In this document: positions 31,364 to 39,943 of the stretch, one piece after another | How the letters are laid out: every line of letters begins with the position of its first letter | Position numbering within the stretch: position 1 is the first letter of the stretch | Assembly: GCA_030867875.1 (NCBI GenBank) | Contig: JAOWCC010001501.1 | Span: 23,805,036-23,869,035, forward strand | Length of the DNA stretch: 64,000 nt | From: Actinernus sp. WN-2022 | Lineage: Eukaryota; Cnidaria; Anthozoa; Actiniaria; Actinernidae | Reading direction: 5' to 3' | Notes under the pieces: model-generated | What the model saw: only the letters and a program-made list of their open reading frames with translations | Databases searched by the model: none | Told to the model about the DNA's origin: nothing | Position numbers and translations under genes: made by a program

Positions 31364-31774
31364 ATGCCTCGGGTAGAAACGCATAGGTCCAAACGTTTGT
31401 ACAAGCACCGGGTCTTTTTAGAGGCCATGGCCCGTTGAAACAAGCATCAGTGTCATAAGCTAGCCCTGCATGCCTCGCCCGAACAAATTACAGCCTGTGG
31501 TGAAGTGGTGCACAACTTTCTTGGAGGCAACAACCCTGCGGTCCATCGCAGCATCCTCGATGACATCAAACAGAACAAACCTCACATTGCCAAGGCCTTA
31601 CGAATCTTGGAGAATCCCAATCAATCGGCCCAGCGTCGTCAACGTGCCCTCCGACAACGTGGCGGGGGTGTGGGAGCTGTTGTAGGCATGCTGGCCTCTT
31701 CCATTCTTCCCATTATTTTAAAACCCATTTTCAAAACCATCAAGGCTAAAATCAATAAATCCAGACAGAAATAA
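31364..31774 (+). pseudogene. Conserved small Polinton-type protein (QRGG-motif), one in-frame stop
   Basis: The frame from ATG 31,364 is continuous to 31,774 except for a TGA at 31,436-31,438 (codon 25). On both sides the sequence is of one kind: a basic, helical N-terminus (SKRLYKHRVFLEAMAR), then after the stop an E-x-V-H-N-F-L-G-G-N box, helical ALRILENPNQSAQRRQRALR, then QRGGGVGAVVGMLASSILP and a basic tail. From memory, a short protein with this pattern (a helical head with an N-x-L-x-GN box and a QxGG-hydrophobic end) is common beside Polinton capsid genes; its role is not established. A single base change would explain the stop. Confidence 0.65.
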
Positions 31775-31813
31775 AAAAATAGACCTTTCCCCCTTCACCC
31801 CAAGAAAAAAAGA

Positions 31814-31821
31814 GATAAATA
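31814..31821 (+). promoter_or_regulatory. TATA-like box (GATAAATA) that decides the next start codon
   Basis: The ATG at 31,826 is only 4 bp downstream and could not be in a transcript started from this box, whereas the ATG at 31,859 is 37 bp downstream, as in the neighbours. Confidence 0.5.
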
Positions 31822-31858
31822 CGCCGTGGGATTCGAGTTTCTCTTCAGTACTCGAGAG

Positions 31859-32494
31859 ATGAAGTACAATGAGCGTGCCTACGTAGTTCCTGAAAATAAT
31901 ATGGGGGATGTACAGTCTGTCGAGACTCCTCTGGACCAAACAGGCGGTGGAGCGAATGCCAACCGTATGGCCAAAGTAGCTGCTATTCTACAAGAAGAAC
32001 GACAAACACCTTACACCAGCAATCTGGTGGACACCAACGACAACATCCACCGTATTTTAAACAGCAAGATCAATCCTGAAATCAAGATCAACATGTTTGA
32101 AAACATGCTCAAACGTTATCGTAAACTTATGGCCGACTCACGCGACTGGCAGAAAAATAATTCCGCCGGCATCCCACAACAGCTACAACAACAAGATTCA
32201 TCGCTTCCCCCTCTGCCGTCGCCACCCGTAGGAACCCCTGGTCCGCCTAAAAAGAAGAAGAAGAAGAAGACGGTGGGAGCGCCTACACTGCCCCCTTCCA
32301 CACCTCATGTTCCTAAAACGAAAACGCACTACAACATCATGACACGCCCCCCAAAGCCCAAGTATCTAGGACCCGACCCACCGCAGACATCGCCCTCGTC
32401 GACGATACAGATTAAAAAGAAAAAAAGGAAAGGAAAAGGACGTGTTCCCAGTAGTATTATTAACCCTTGGTTGAGTGTATCATTTAAAAATTAA
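31859..32494 (+). CDS. Conserved Polinton-type small protein with disordered basic C-terminus
   Basis: 211 residues from ATG 31,859. The N-terminal ~100 residues are the conserved-looking part: MKYNERAYVVPENNM, then a helical region with ILNSKINPEIKINMFENML and KRYRKLM. From memory, proteins beginning with a K-Y-x-E-x-x-x-VVP pattern and carrying a Y-x-x-x-L-x-R-Y helix occur in many Polintons near the capsid genes; the function is unknown. The C-terminal half is Pro-rich and Lys-rich (PPLPSPPVGTPGPP, poly-Lys from a GAA/AAG run, KKKKRKGKGR) and probably disordered. It is the last gene of the rightward module, with AATAAATAAA right after its stop. Confidence 0.6.
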   Translation: MKYNERAYVVPENNMGDVQSVETPLDQTGGGANANRMAKVAAILQEERQTPYTSNLVDTNDNIHRILNSKINPEIKINMFENMLKRYRKLMADSRDWQKNNSAGIPQQLQQQDSSLPPLPSPPVGTPGPPKKKKKKKTVGAPTLPPSTPHVPKTKTHYNIMTRPPKPKYLGPDPPQTSPSSTIQIKKKKRKGKGRVPSSIINPWLSVSFKN

Positions 32495-32541
32495 ATAAAT
32501 AAACACCAGGACACCTGAATCGTCTACTGTCTTTTTTTATT
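32493..32541. terminator. Convergent polyadenylation signals
   Basis: AATAAATAAA on the plus strand (32,493-32,502) serves the rightward module and AATAAA on the minus strand (32,536-32,541) serves the leftward module. The two transcription units meet here. Confidence 0.65.
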
Positions 32542-32583
32542 TCTGACACTTTAACATACATGTTTTTCTTTCGTTTTGCTTTC

Positions 32584-33639
32584 TTAAAAATTTACAGCAG
32601 TAAGAGTCTCACCATTCATCAGGCGTTGTAGTAAGTCCGCTTCCCTTTGCTTGATGCCGGCCGTAATATAATTGCTAAAACCTGGCTCGGGCTGATCGAC
32701 CAACACTTGCTCTGGTGGTAGTGACGGAACTTCAAAGTCCCAAGGCTTGTCCTGGGCAATAGGCGTGGGAGGTACTTCAGACATGATTTCATCCATAAGA
32801 CTACGTGGGGGGATGTTGAGATGCAGCTTTTTTCTCGTCTTATTCTTATTCTTATTCTTCTTTATAGGCGCTAGAGGGGGCGGTGGTATGTTCTCGGGGG
32901 TGGACACGAGAGGGGCAGCACTGGCAGGAACGGGGGCAGTAGTAGGAGGAGGAGGAGGAAGAGGGTAGTAGCCGCTGTCTGTTATTGTTGTTGTTGTTGT
33001 TGTTGGGTAGGGCACTAGATCCACATTCTTCTTCTCCTTCTCCTTCTTCTTCTTCTTCTTCTTCTTTTCCTGCTTGGCAACCTCGTCCTTTTTTTCTGGA
33101 GTCTCTGGAATACATGTTTTTACTTTGGCGTACTTCCGAGTGGAGGTGGCCAACTGTCTACGCACCTTCTTGGTCACCGTCCTAGGTCTTACGGTGTCGG
33201 GTTCCACATCGTCGGAGAACACCCCGTGACTAAGATGGGCGTCCAACAACTTCCCCATGCCCACCTTCAACATCTCACGGGCTATTCTGTCCACATCGGC
33301 CACGTACATTTTCATCTGGTATTCATCCATCATACTTCCATGGAGAGAAAAATCTGGTTCCAGAAACTCTCGCTCCACCCAATTGGGCAGTTTTCTTTGT
33401 GTCAGACTCAGCATGTCTAGGTGCTTGGCCGACACATCGGGTTTGGACACCGCCTCCAGGTATTCTAGGATCTCGTCCAATTCCCTGGCCATTTTGCGCA
33501 ACAATAAGACCATGGGTTTGGCTTTGCCCACCAGAAGATGCATGGGGTGGTCATACTCAAACACAGCACGTTCGGGGGCATTCACCCGTTTTAAGGTCAT
33601 AATAGGCCGCAACTTCATTCCCTCCTCGTGACTTGCCAT
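32584..33639 (-). CDS. Unrecognised 351-aa protein, leftward module
   Basis: The frame is intact from an ATG at 33,639. Residues ~1-170 look folded and mostly helical (LLLRKMARELDEILEYLEAV, LTQRKLPNWVEREFLEPDF, YVADVDRIAREMLKVGMGKL). The middle holds a long lysine run (about residues 190-205, GAA/AAG codons) and a polythreonine stretch. The rest is Pro-rich and low-complexity, with a second basic patch (KKNKNKNKTRKKLHL) and a short helical end (YITAGIKQREADLLQRLMNG). No known domain is evident. It could be a structural or regulatory protein. Its promoter-like motif lies within the upstream gene at 33,775. Confidence 0.6.
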   Translation of the reverse strand: MASHEEGMKLRPIMTLKRVNAPERAVFEYDHPMHLLVGKAKPMVLLLRKMARELDEILEYLEAVSKPDVSAKHLDMLSLTQRKLPNWVEREFLEPDFSLHGSMMDEYQMKMYVADVDRIAREMLKVGMGKLLDAHLSHGVFSDDVEPDTVRPRTVTKKVRRQLATSTRKYAKVKTCIPETPEKKDEVAKQEKKKKKKKKEKEKKNVDLVPYPTTTTTTITDSGYYPLPPPPPTTAPVPASAAPLVSTPENIPPPPLAPIKKNKNKNKTRKKLHLNIPPRSLMDEIMSEVPPTPIAQDKPWDFEVPSLPPEQVLVDQPEPGFSNYITAGIKQREADLLQRLMNGETLTAVNF

Positions 33640-33684
33640 CTCTCTCTCTTTCTTTCTTTCTTTATCTTTGTCTCTAGAGGATGT

Positions 33685-33885
33685 TCACAGCTCCGCAGTC
33701 GAGGTCGAATGATTGCAAGAATAGGAGGGTTCTAAATATGTCAAATCCAAGACCGTATCCAGCATCTGACGTACTTCCGCCGTATTTCCTCCTCCTCCCT
33801 CTAACTTCCGGTTAAAAAACTGATGGATCAAAAACAGGATCAAGCCTACCACTATACCAAGGAGCTTTCTAGTTCTCCTCTCCAT
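33685..33885 (-). CDS. Small single-pass membrane protein, 66 aa
   Basis: Short basic head (MERRTRKL), then a hydrophobic helix (LGIVVGLILFLIHQFF), a Gly run and a polar tail. The charge pattern predicts the N-terminus on the cytoplasmic side. Its start overlaps the end of the upstream gene by 17 bp, which supports it being real. It could be a small virion or host-membrane protein; no family is recognised. An ETS/CRE-like motif for the next gene lies inside it. Confidence 0.5.
   Translation of the reverse strand: MERRTRKLLGIVVGLILFLIHQFFNRKLEGGGGNTAEVRQMLDTVLDLTYLEPSYSCNHSTSTAEL
33731..33789 (-). promoter_or_regulatory. Leftward promoter: ETS/CRE-like motif plus TATA-like box
   Basis: On the reverse strand CGGAAGTACGTCAGA (33,775-33,789) is identical to the left-end motif at 21,559. 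An AT-rich CATATTTAGA (33,731-33,740) follows, about 90 bp before the ATG at 33,639. It is embedded in coding sequence of the upstream small gene. Confidence 0.5.
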
Positions 33886-34150
33886 CGACCACTTCTATAC
33901 CTTGTGCTTTAACGTCTTGCTCAAACTCTTGCCAGTCTTTCTCTCGGGCCAACAAGATCCGTTCTGCCTCACAGGCGTGATACATCCACTTTAATAAGGC
34001 TTTATTTACAACGTCGCCTTGCATACTAATAGAATGCCTCTCGGCATTGTCCAGTAAAAGTTTCAGGGCGATACTAGACAGTTCGCCGCGTAAATGGCAA
34101 AATTCTTGCACATTTCTTCTTCTTTCTATACCACCTTTCGGTGTAAACAC
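33869..34150 (-). CDS. Unrecognised helical protein, start uncertain
   Basis: The frame is open from just after a TGA at about 34,156, but its first codon is not ATG; the first in-frame ATG lies inside (MQGDVVNKALLKWMYH). Either the gene starts there or a 5' part was lost by a frameshift. The sequence is helical (LSSIALKLLLDNAERHS; CEAERILLAREKDWQEFEQD) with an acidic end. It overlaps the downstream membrane-protein gene by 17 bp. No domain recognised. Confidence 0.4.
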   Translation of the reverse strand: MFTPKGGIERRRNVQEFCHLRGELSSIALKLLLDNAERHSISMQGDVVNKALLKWMYHACEAERILLAREKDWQEFEQDVKAQGIEVVDGEEN

Positions 34151-34280
34151 ACGAGTCAGTCTTTCCGAGGAGGTCCGACCTCTCGACGGCTAACTGCAGT
34201 GTAGAAAAGACATGACGCTACTGAGAGGTATCGGACGACTGGGGGGCCTTTTATTTATTTACAACATCTCATTCGATCAA

Positions 34281-34619
34281 TCAAACACCATCATCATCAT
34301 CATCAACATCATTGTCATCATCATCATCATCATCACTGTCTTTAAGCACAACCCATTTGAACGCCAATGCTGCCAAAACCACTGGGCTGCTGACTTCGCC
34401 CATAATGCCTAAATCCAATTGAAAATCGGGCAGGGCCACTAGCAAACGAGGCCACTCCTCAGGAAGTAATGTGTCATTCATACATTTTACAATGTATCGA
34501 AAGGTACTGCAAACTAGGGTCTTTTCATCACCCCCGGATTCGATATACTTCTTTAAAGGTATATAACCAGGCTGACTCCTGTTCTCTTTGAACCATGTAT
34601 CGTCCACGTCCGTGACCAT
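34281..34619 (-). CDS. Unrecognised acidic protein, 112 aa
   Basis: The start is set at the ATG at 34,619, which lies ~35 bp after a TATA box. The frame is also open to an ATG at 34,703, but that one lies upstream of the TATA box. A compact N-terminal part (VTDVDDTWFKENRSQPGYIP, TFRYIVKCMNDTLLPEEWPR, SSPVVLAALAFKWVVL) is followed by a C-terminal tail of almost pure aspartate encoded by a GAT repeat. Acidic tails of this kind occur in histone-binding and DNA-mimic proteins, but nothing specific supports that here. AATAAATAAAA on the reverse strand follows the stop. Confidence 0.5.
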   Translation of the reverse strand: MVTDVDDTWFKENRSQPGYIPLKKYIESGGDEKTLVCSTFRYIVKCMNDTLLPEEWPRLLVALPDFQLDLGIMGEVSSPVVLAALAFKWVVLKDSDDDDDDDNDVDDDDDGV

Positions 34620-34653
34620 GGTTAATGATGAAACAAGACTTGGTGCACTACTA

Positions 34654-34732
34654 TATTTATAAGCGACTATAACATCTGACGTAGTTCCGTTTTTTACACC
34701 CATGCCAGAGGTAAGATTCTGACGTAGTTCCG
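34654..34732 (-). promoter_or_regulatory. Leftward promoter with two ETS/CRE-like motifs and a TATA box
   Basis: Read on the reverse strand: CGGAACTACGTCAGA at 34,718-34,732 and again at 34,675-34,689, then TATAAATA at 34,654-34,661, then ATG at 34,619. The copies differ from the 21,559 motif by one base (G to C). Two motifs, a TATA box and a correctly spaced ATG make this the most complete promoter of the leftward module. Confidence 0.65.
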
Positions 34733-34737
34733 GTTTT

Positions 34738-35298
34738 TCACTGAGTAACCTTTATCTTTATTTTCTGTGGGGATTGATCCGCCTCCGCTGTCGCATTCTC
34801 CTCTTCCTGATTCGCCAGCTCCTCAAAAGATGAGAAGAGAGAGGTGCCTCCAATAGAATTCAGAAACCACTCTTTAGGGACAGGGTGTTTGTACATTTCC
34901 TCAAACCCATCGTCAAATTCGACCGTCACAGCCTCGTTGTCGTACTCTGCTATCTTTCCAGGATAGTAGTGGCGATCTTCCCAACGCGCCACAACCTTGT
35001 CGTCCAGGTATTCAAGTCCATCGCGACCGTAGCGCTTCACCGTCGTCAACTGGGAGATGTCTTCAACCTTGGGATGATGAAATTCGTTTTTAGAACAGGT
35101 GTAGCTTTTAGTGTCTCCATCGTCAAACTTCACCATTACAGTCTTACCGACCACCGACTGGACGTAACCTAGAAACCAATGGTTCTTGTTCCATTCTGCA
35201 TACACACGCTGCATCCGTCTATAGCATGTGTCCATGGGTTGCTGCGACTTCAGGGGTTCTTTTTCTTCTTCTTCTCCATCCTTCTTCTTCTTCTTCAT
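34738..35298 (-). CDS. Protein with two tandem Tudor-like domains
   Basis: 186 residues from ATG 35,298. After a Lys/Glu-rich head, residues ~31-69 read RVYAEWNKNHWFLGYVQS... MVKFDDGDTKSY and residues ~101-143 read KVVARWEDRHYYPGKIAEYD... VTVEFDDGFEEMY. Both show the Tudor pattern: V-x-A-x-W, an aromatic pair plus G-x-(I/V), a hydrophobic strand, F-D-D-G. Aromatics W36, W41, F58 and W106, Y111/Y112, F128 could form methyl-lysine or methyl-arginine cages. Tudor repeats bind methylated histone or protein tails (53BP1-, SGF29- and LBR-type folds). A role in reading host chromatin is inferred. The C-terminus is Glu/Gln-rich. An overlapping frame starts at an ATG at 35,458 (LQLRNQRHDTWVERARAVEE) and may be the real N-terminus, joined originally through an indel in the GAA-rich tract near 35,260-35,320. 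Confidence 0.7.
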   Translation of the reverse strand: MKKKKKDGEEEEKEPLKSQQPMDTCYRRMQRVYAEWNKNHWFLGYVQSVVGKTVMVKFDDGDTKSYTCSKNEFHHPKVEDISQLTTVKRYGRDGLEYLDDKVVARWEDRHYYPGKIAEYDNEAVTVEFDDGFEEMYKHPVPKEWFLNSIGGTSLFSSFEELANQEEENATAEADQSPQKIKIKVTQ

Positions 35299-35399
35299 GG
35301 ACGGATACGGAATTCCGACGCACACGTCTTACTTCGACGCATCTTTGGGCGTATTCTTGTTGACTCTCCTCCACAGCTCGAGCCCGCTCGACCCATGTG

Positions 35400-36054
35400 T
35401 CATGCCTTTGATTGCGTAACTGTAGCTCTACTGGTCTGGACTTGGCGTTTGTAGACATTCTTTATCGCTTCCTCTTCCATCCAAGTGCGGTGGCATAGAA
35501 TGACCTCGTCGTCTTTGATACTGTACTTCTTCTGGAAATCCACGAGATGTGTATAACACTCAAAAAACACATCGTAGGATTCGACTTCTTCTTTTTCTGC
35601 ACCCAGGCATTCGATACAGTTCAATAGTCGTTTAAACGTCGGCTGTACATGAAACACCACTTCTCTCAAAGGATAGGTTAAATGCCTCCCCAACCATGCC
35701 GCTTCTTTGTCATCACACCCCCCAGCGATTGTTGGATCTTGGTGATGGGATCGATAGAACGATCCCAACAACATGCCTGTCCATCGGGATGAGTCTCCAG
35801 GCGGGTCTCCAAGTAGTGGATGATCTCCGCGAGTATTCTTCTTTCTTCATCAGCTCTAAATTCCTCATAATCTCGCATTTCTTAGCGAACTGAACGTGCG
35901 CTATATGTAGATCCCACTCGGGGCTTGAGAAATGTTGTGTTTCATGACCATACCGAGGGGTGTATTTCAATAATTCAGGCTGTCTGGACTGCACCTTATA
36001 GGTATACATCATCTTGTTGAGAGACCGGAGCAAACCACTGGGAAAACGTTCCAT
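35400..36054 (-). pseudogene. Unrecognised helical protein, broken by two frame changes
   Basis: Three reverse-strand frames follow each other without gap. The first runs from ATG 36,054 (RFPSGLLRSLNKMMYTYKV...) to about 35,880. The second continues from there (YEEFRADEERRILAEIIHYL...) to about 35,715. The third runs (WLGRHLTYPLREVVFHVQPT...) to the stop at 35,400. Composition is similar throughout: helical, charged, several Cys and aromatic residues. Small indels near 35,880 and 35,720 are the likely cause. I do not recognise the family. The 5' LTR of a retroelement begins only 34 bp upstream of the ATG, so its promoter has been lost or displaced. Confidence 0.5.
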
Positions 36055-36088
36055 CCAGTTGGTGTAAGTGTATCCTAGCTTATCCTTG

Positions 36089-36913
36089 TGTTAAGATAAA
36101 GGATCTTACGATTTTAGACAAAATCCTACTCTAGGAGAAACCTATAATAAATTAACAAGTTCTAGTTTAGCCCACGCTCGACACATCCAAAGTTGAGTTA
36201 CTTTAATTAAAACGTTCTTTTGTTAAACTCGTTTGGATCACGAGCCTGTATTTACTAAGGTCGTTTTCGATCCATTGACAACATTGAATAGAACTCATTT
36301 CCCAATAACCTGTTTGTTACAGGGAACTAATTAAGTATTGATTATATCTTAAGCTATCGGTACCAAGCGATCCCGACAACAAGCCAATAAGATTTGAGTA
36401 TTTCTAATTACAGTTCCGTACCTTGTCAGGTACCAAATCCATTGAACTTTCCGTCAATGCAAATTAGTTACCAACTTCAAGTTGAATTTCTATGGAACAT
36501 ATCTAGAGACTCGTATAATGTTTTACGCTCAAACTATGATATTTTATTTCTAGTTTCACCTTTGATATATCTTATTTACGTTGTCGATCGTTTGAAACAC
36601 CTTTCTTTCAAGGTCAGTTTTGCTTTGTTTGGGCCACAACCCTACTTACAATAGGAGTCCATGTAAAGACACCTGTTTGGTTCTCAATAACTATTGTTTG
36701 TAAATGACATAAATACAGAACGAATATCTTGTAACATAGAGAAGATAGTCGAAGGAAGCAGAAGTCATGGCTCCATGATTCGTCATGGCCAGTCAATACT
36801 TTTATAAGTTGCCAGTCATTGAGACCAGTAATAAAAGTACGTAAAGATCCAACCTTGGTTGTTGCTACAAACTCTACGAGAATCCCCACAGCTCAGGAAA
36901 AGACTCCCTGACA
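36089..36913 (+). mobile_element. 5' LTR of a Ty3/Gypsy-like retroelement
   Basis: The 825-bp segment starts TGTTAAG and ends CTGACA (TG...CA ends, TGT/ACA inverted). Two bases (AC) separate it from a TGG-starting primer-binding site, and gag follows. AATAAA lies at 36,830-36,835, 80 bp before the end, as expected for an LTR polyA signal. No second LTR occurs in the window, so the boundary rests on these signals rather than on an LTR pair. Confidence 0.65.
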
Positions 36914-36915
36914 AC

Positions 36916-36943
36916 TGGTGAGAGAATCCGTGGTTTCGATCCC
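36916..36943 (+). promoter_or_regulatory. Probable tRNA primer-binding site
   Basis: TGGTGAGAGAATCCGTGG, continuing with TTTCGATCCC, is complementary to a tRNA-like 3' end: it begins with the complement of CCA and includes the complement of ATCGAAACC, the T-loop form found in initiator methionine tRNA. The acceptor part does not match a standard iMet exactly, so the primer identity is tentative. Confidence 0.45.
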
Positions 36944-37440
36944 AACGAAAGACGACTTGATCAAGCAACTCTACTCTTCAACAACCAGGTAGCCAACCGC
37001 TCTCTATTTTCTTTTTATGTATGCCTTAGATTTCTGACTACTGGCAGTCAGCTTAACTAAGATCCATTTTTTTTTCAATAACTATAACGTCGCCACAATA
37101 GTTGGTTATTTAGCCTAGATTTCCTGCTTCTATTTGTTACTGTTAAATGCTATTTTTGTTGTTCTTAGTCTGTCATTCTCATAAGCGTATTTTACATTTT
37201 CTCTAAACGGTTATCTTGAATTTCAAACTGTTTTTACGTAGTGGAAAAACGAAAACCGCTAGTATTCCTAGCAGCAAAGCTCACAAAACGTGTACTCATT
37301 GTTCAGCGAAGACCACACCAAAACTCAAACAATTAGGCCAAACGGTAGATTTAAGCCCCAATTTAACTGCACCTTCACCTTCACCTTTAACCATCGCTAG
37401 ATTGTTTACAGTGTTGTGGAGAGGTTAACATATTAATACC
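36944..37440 (+). other. Retroelement 5' leader
   Basis: About 500 bp between the primer-binding site and the gag ATG. An open frame at 37,216-37,428 (70 codons, no domain) is probably not coding. Confidence 0.4.
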
Positions 37441-38590
37441 ATGGCTTCCACGGAAGATTTCAAAACCTTTAGTACTCAATTGAGCGAACTGATTGATAAA
37501 TCTTTTGCCGGTATGGCAGATAGCTTATCTAAAGAAACACTAAGCCAAAACGCCCAAATTGCCGCAATGCAGGATTCTTTGTTGGAAAACCACACGTTTT
37601 CTAATGGAAATCCAGGACTCGCAAGGGTCCCGATTTTTAAAGGAGATGGACAAGACCCCCCTAACGTTCTTAGAACAGTTCAGTCTGTATGCCGATTTCT
37701 GTCGCTGGAATCCAGATAAAGTATTTAAGGGATTCCCTTTGTCCTTAGTTGGAAACGCGCAAATTTGGTACAGTTCTTTAGAAAAAGACAAAATTGCTTC
37801 CTTTGACGAACTTAGGGCAATCTTCCTCAAGCAATTTACCTCACCCGCAACAAATTGGGTTCTAAGACAAGAACTTGGCGATCGCAAACAAGGCAAACTA
37901 GAATCTCTAAATGATTACACATCAGATATTAAGAAGCGATGCCAACACCTAGGCATTCCCGTGAGCGAGCGAATTCATTATTTCATTCAAGGGCTACAGC
38001 CTGAGATAAAACATTATGTGGTTCTACAACAACCTAAAACGTTAGAAGACGCTGAGAACGCCGCTAAACTTAAAGCAACCATAGTTGCCCAAACCGCGCC
38101 AGCAGTAACTAAGGCTGATATTCTGGCATTACAAGAGGGTTTTATCCAAAGGCTAAAGACCGAACAATTACTTCCACATCCAGTATGTTCAGTAGCAGCT
38201 TATGAAGCCCCACAACCGTTCTATCCGTCCCCTAAATTAACCTCTAACCCTAACTTTCATCGTTATCAACAAGATAACTCTCGCGACACTTCTAACATAC
38301 GCCAAATCATCCGCGAGGAACTAAGGCATATTTCCAGTAATCGCGACAACGGCTACAATTTTCGTCCTATGGACAGGCCATATTTTAACGATAGGGGAGA
38401 TTTCGGTAGAACTACACGTTCAACCGATGGACAGATAATTTGCTTCAACTGTAAGAATGTTGGGCACCACTATAGAAATTGTAGGTCCCCGCGCCGCTTT
38501 AATGATTCCCGCATTTCTCAAAACCATCAAAACGGTAATCAAAACCGTAGTTTCCAGTCCGTTCCTCACAACGGCAAAATCAACCTTTAA
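37441..38590 (+). pseudogene. Retroelement gag (capsid + CCHC zinc knuckle), one frameshift
   Basis: It starts at an ATG at 37,441 (MASTEDFKTFSTQLSEL). The first frame leaves the protein at about 37,655, in a C-run (GACCCCCCTAA), and a second frame continues. It holds the Ty3/Gypsy-type retrotransposon gag core: FLEQFSLYADFCRWNPDKVF, a W-Y-x-S-L region, ELRAIFLKQFTSP, LNDYTSDIKKRCQHLGIP, YFIQGLQPEIK. The nucleocapsid zinc knuckle CFNCKNVGHHYRNC (C-x2-C-x4-H-x4-C) is at about 38,439-38,480. Stop at 38,590. The base composition is lower in GC than in the surrounding Polinton genes, fitting later insertion. Confidence 0.88.
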
Positions 38591-39943
38591 ACTAAAACGG
38601 GTTTTCGTGCTTCGGGAGGCTACGAAAACCCCAGATACGTTTAATGTAAACACTTTATTCGGACCAACAAACTCAGAAGAGAGAGATAACCAAAATCAAA
38701 CAACGAAACACTTTACCAAAGCACACGAAATTCAAATGAATAGGAAACCAGCTGTGAATACTAATGTAGAGATTATCGATAACAATCACTCAAGTGGGAT
38801 TAACACTTTACAAAGAAGTGCTCCGGTTTGCCGCGAAAGTACTGAATTGAATATTCCGGCTCGTTTCTTAAACAAAGACTTTACCTCAGATCAAATACAT
38901 TTTTCGCTCAGTGACACTGTTTTCCCGGACAGTGATCAGGATCATTACGATCTAGAACATTTTCAACCCATAAATTCAACCCAACATGAAGAAGAACCAA
39001 TCCATAGTTTGAACGAAATATCATTAAATTATCACCAAGAGAACCATTCACACGACGAACAACCAATTTCCACTAATGGCCACTCCGTAGTTCAGCTAGA
39101 ACAAGTAATTTTACCACAAAGCAGTAACCAACACGAGTCAACTGAAGCAATTTCACAAGCCACCCATAATTCACCGACTACTGATAGCATATCTGAGAAG
39201 GAAATTGCAGCCACAAATGAAATTCCAATTCATTCGACAATAGAACCATTCGCCTGTCACAGTACGACAACCATAGAACATAAAGTTTTGTCAATACCAG
39301 ATAATTTTAGCCACGTAAAAGTAAACATAAGAGACCATACAGTTCCCACAATCAATATTTTAAGTACAGAACCAGAAGCACCTGTCACACATTCGAAGAC
39401 AATGAACTTTACGAACCAGAATTTGCACACTGAAAACAAAAAGGACAATAAGAATATAACACCAGCCAAAGTAGAAAGAATATCATGGCCAAATAGATTA
39501 AAACGATTTGCAGTTACCATGTTCGACGCCTTTTGTTCACGAAACACAAAGATTGTTGAAAATTTAAATCAACCTAACACAAGTAGCAGTGAAAGTGATA
39601 TAGATACGGCTCTCAATAGCAATACGATGACAAATAAGTGCGCTCAAGAAGCGAGTATCCTGAAACCATGTTTAGCTGTCGTAGATGATAACGATCCAGC
39701 AATAGTTACGGAATCAGAAACCGTAGAAGTCCCGAACCAACAAAATACGAATAAGTTACCAGAAGATAAAGATTTTGAGGCCAATTACATTGAATATGAA
39801 TATATGGATTTTATGATTATAGATAGTCCACAAAAAGTGATAGATTCAGAGTTCAGTAACATTACGCATGATGATGATATTATTCAGGGACATGAATTTA
39901 CAAATAATACGGGTGATCGTAAGCCCCAGATTACAGATATGAA
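38591..39943 (+). pseudogene. Retroelement second open frame, Asn/Ser/Thr-rich, no protease or RT seen
   Basis: The frame opens inside the gag 3' end and runs in a different register for about 450 codons past the gag stop, into sequence of the Polinton right end at about 39,944. It is rich in Asn, Ser, Thr, His and Glu, with no D-T/S-G protease motif and no YxDD or LPQG box. One short basic segment (RISWPNRLKRFAVTMF) stands out. It could be the long spacer before pro-pol, cut before RT, or an accessory ORF of a pol-less element. Confidence 0.5.

Noticed and set aside
31826..31858. Start at the ATG at 31,826
   Set aside because: It lies within 5 bp of the TATA-like box, so it would not be in the transcript; ATG 31,859 fits the family-like N-terminus.
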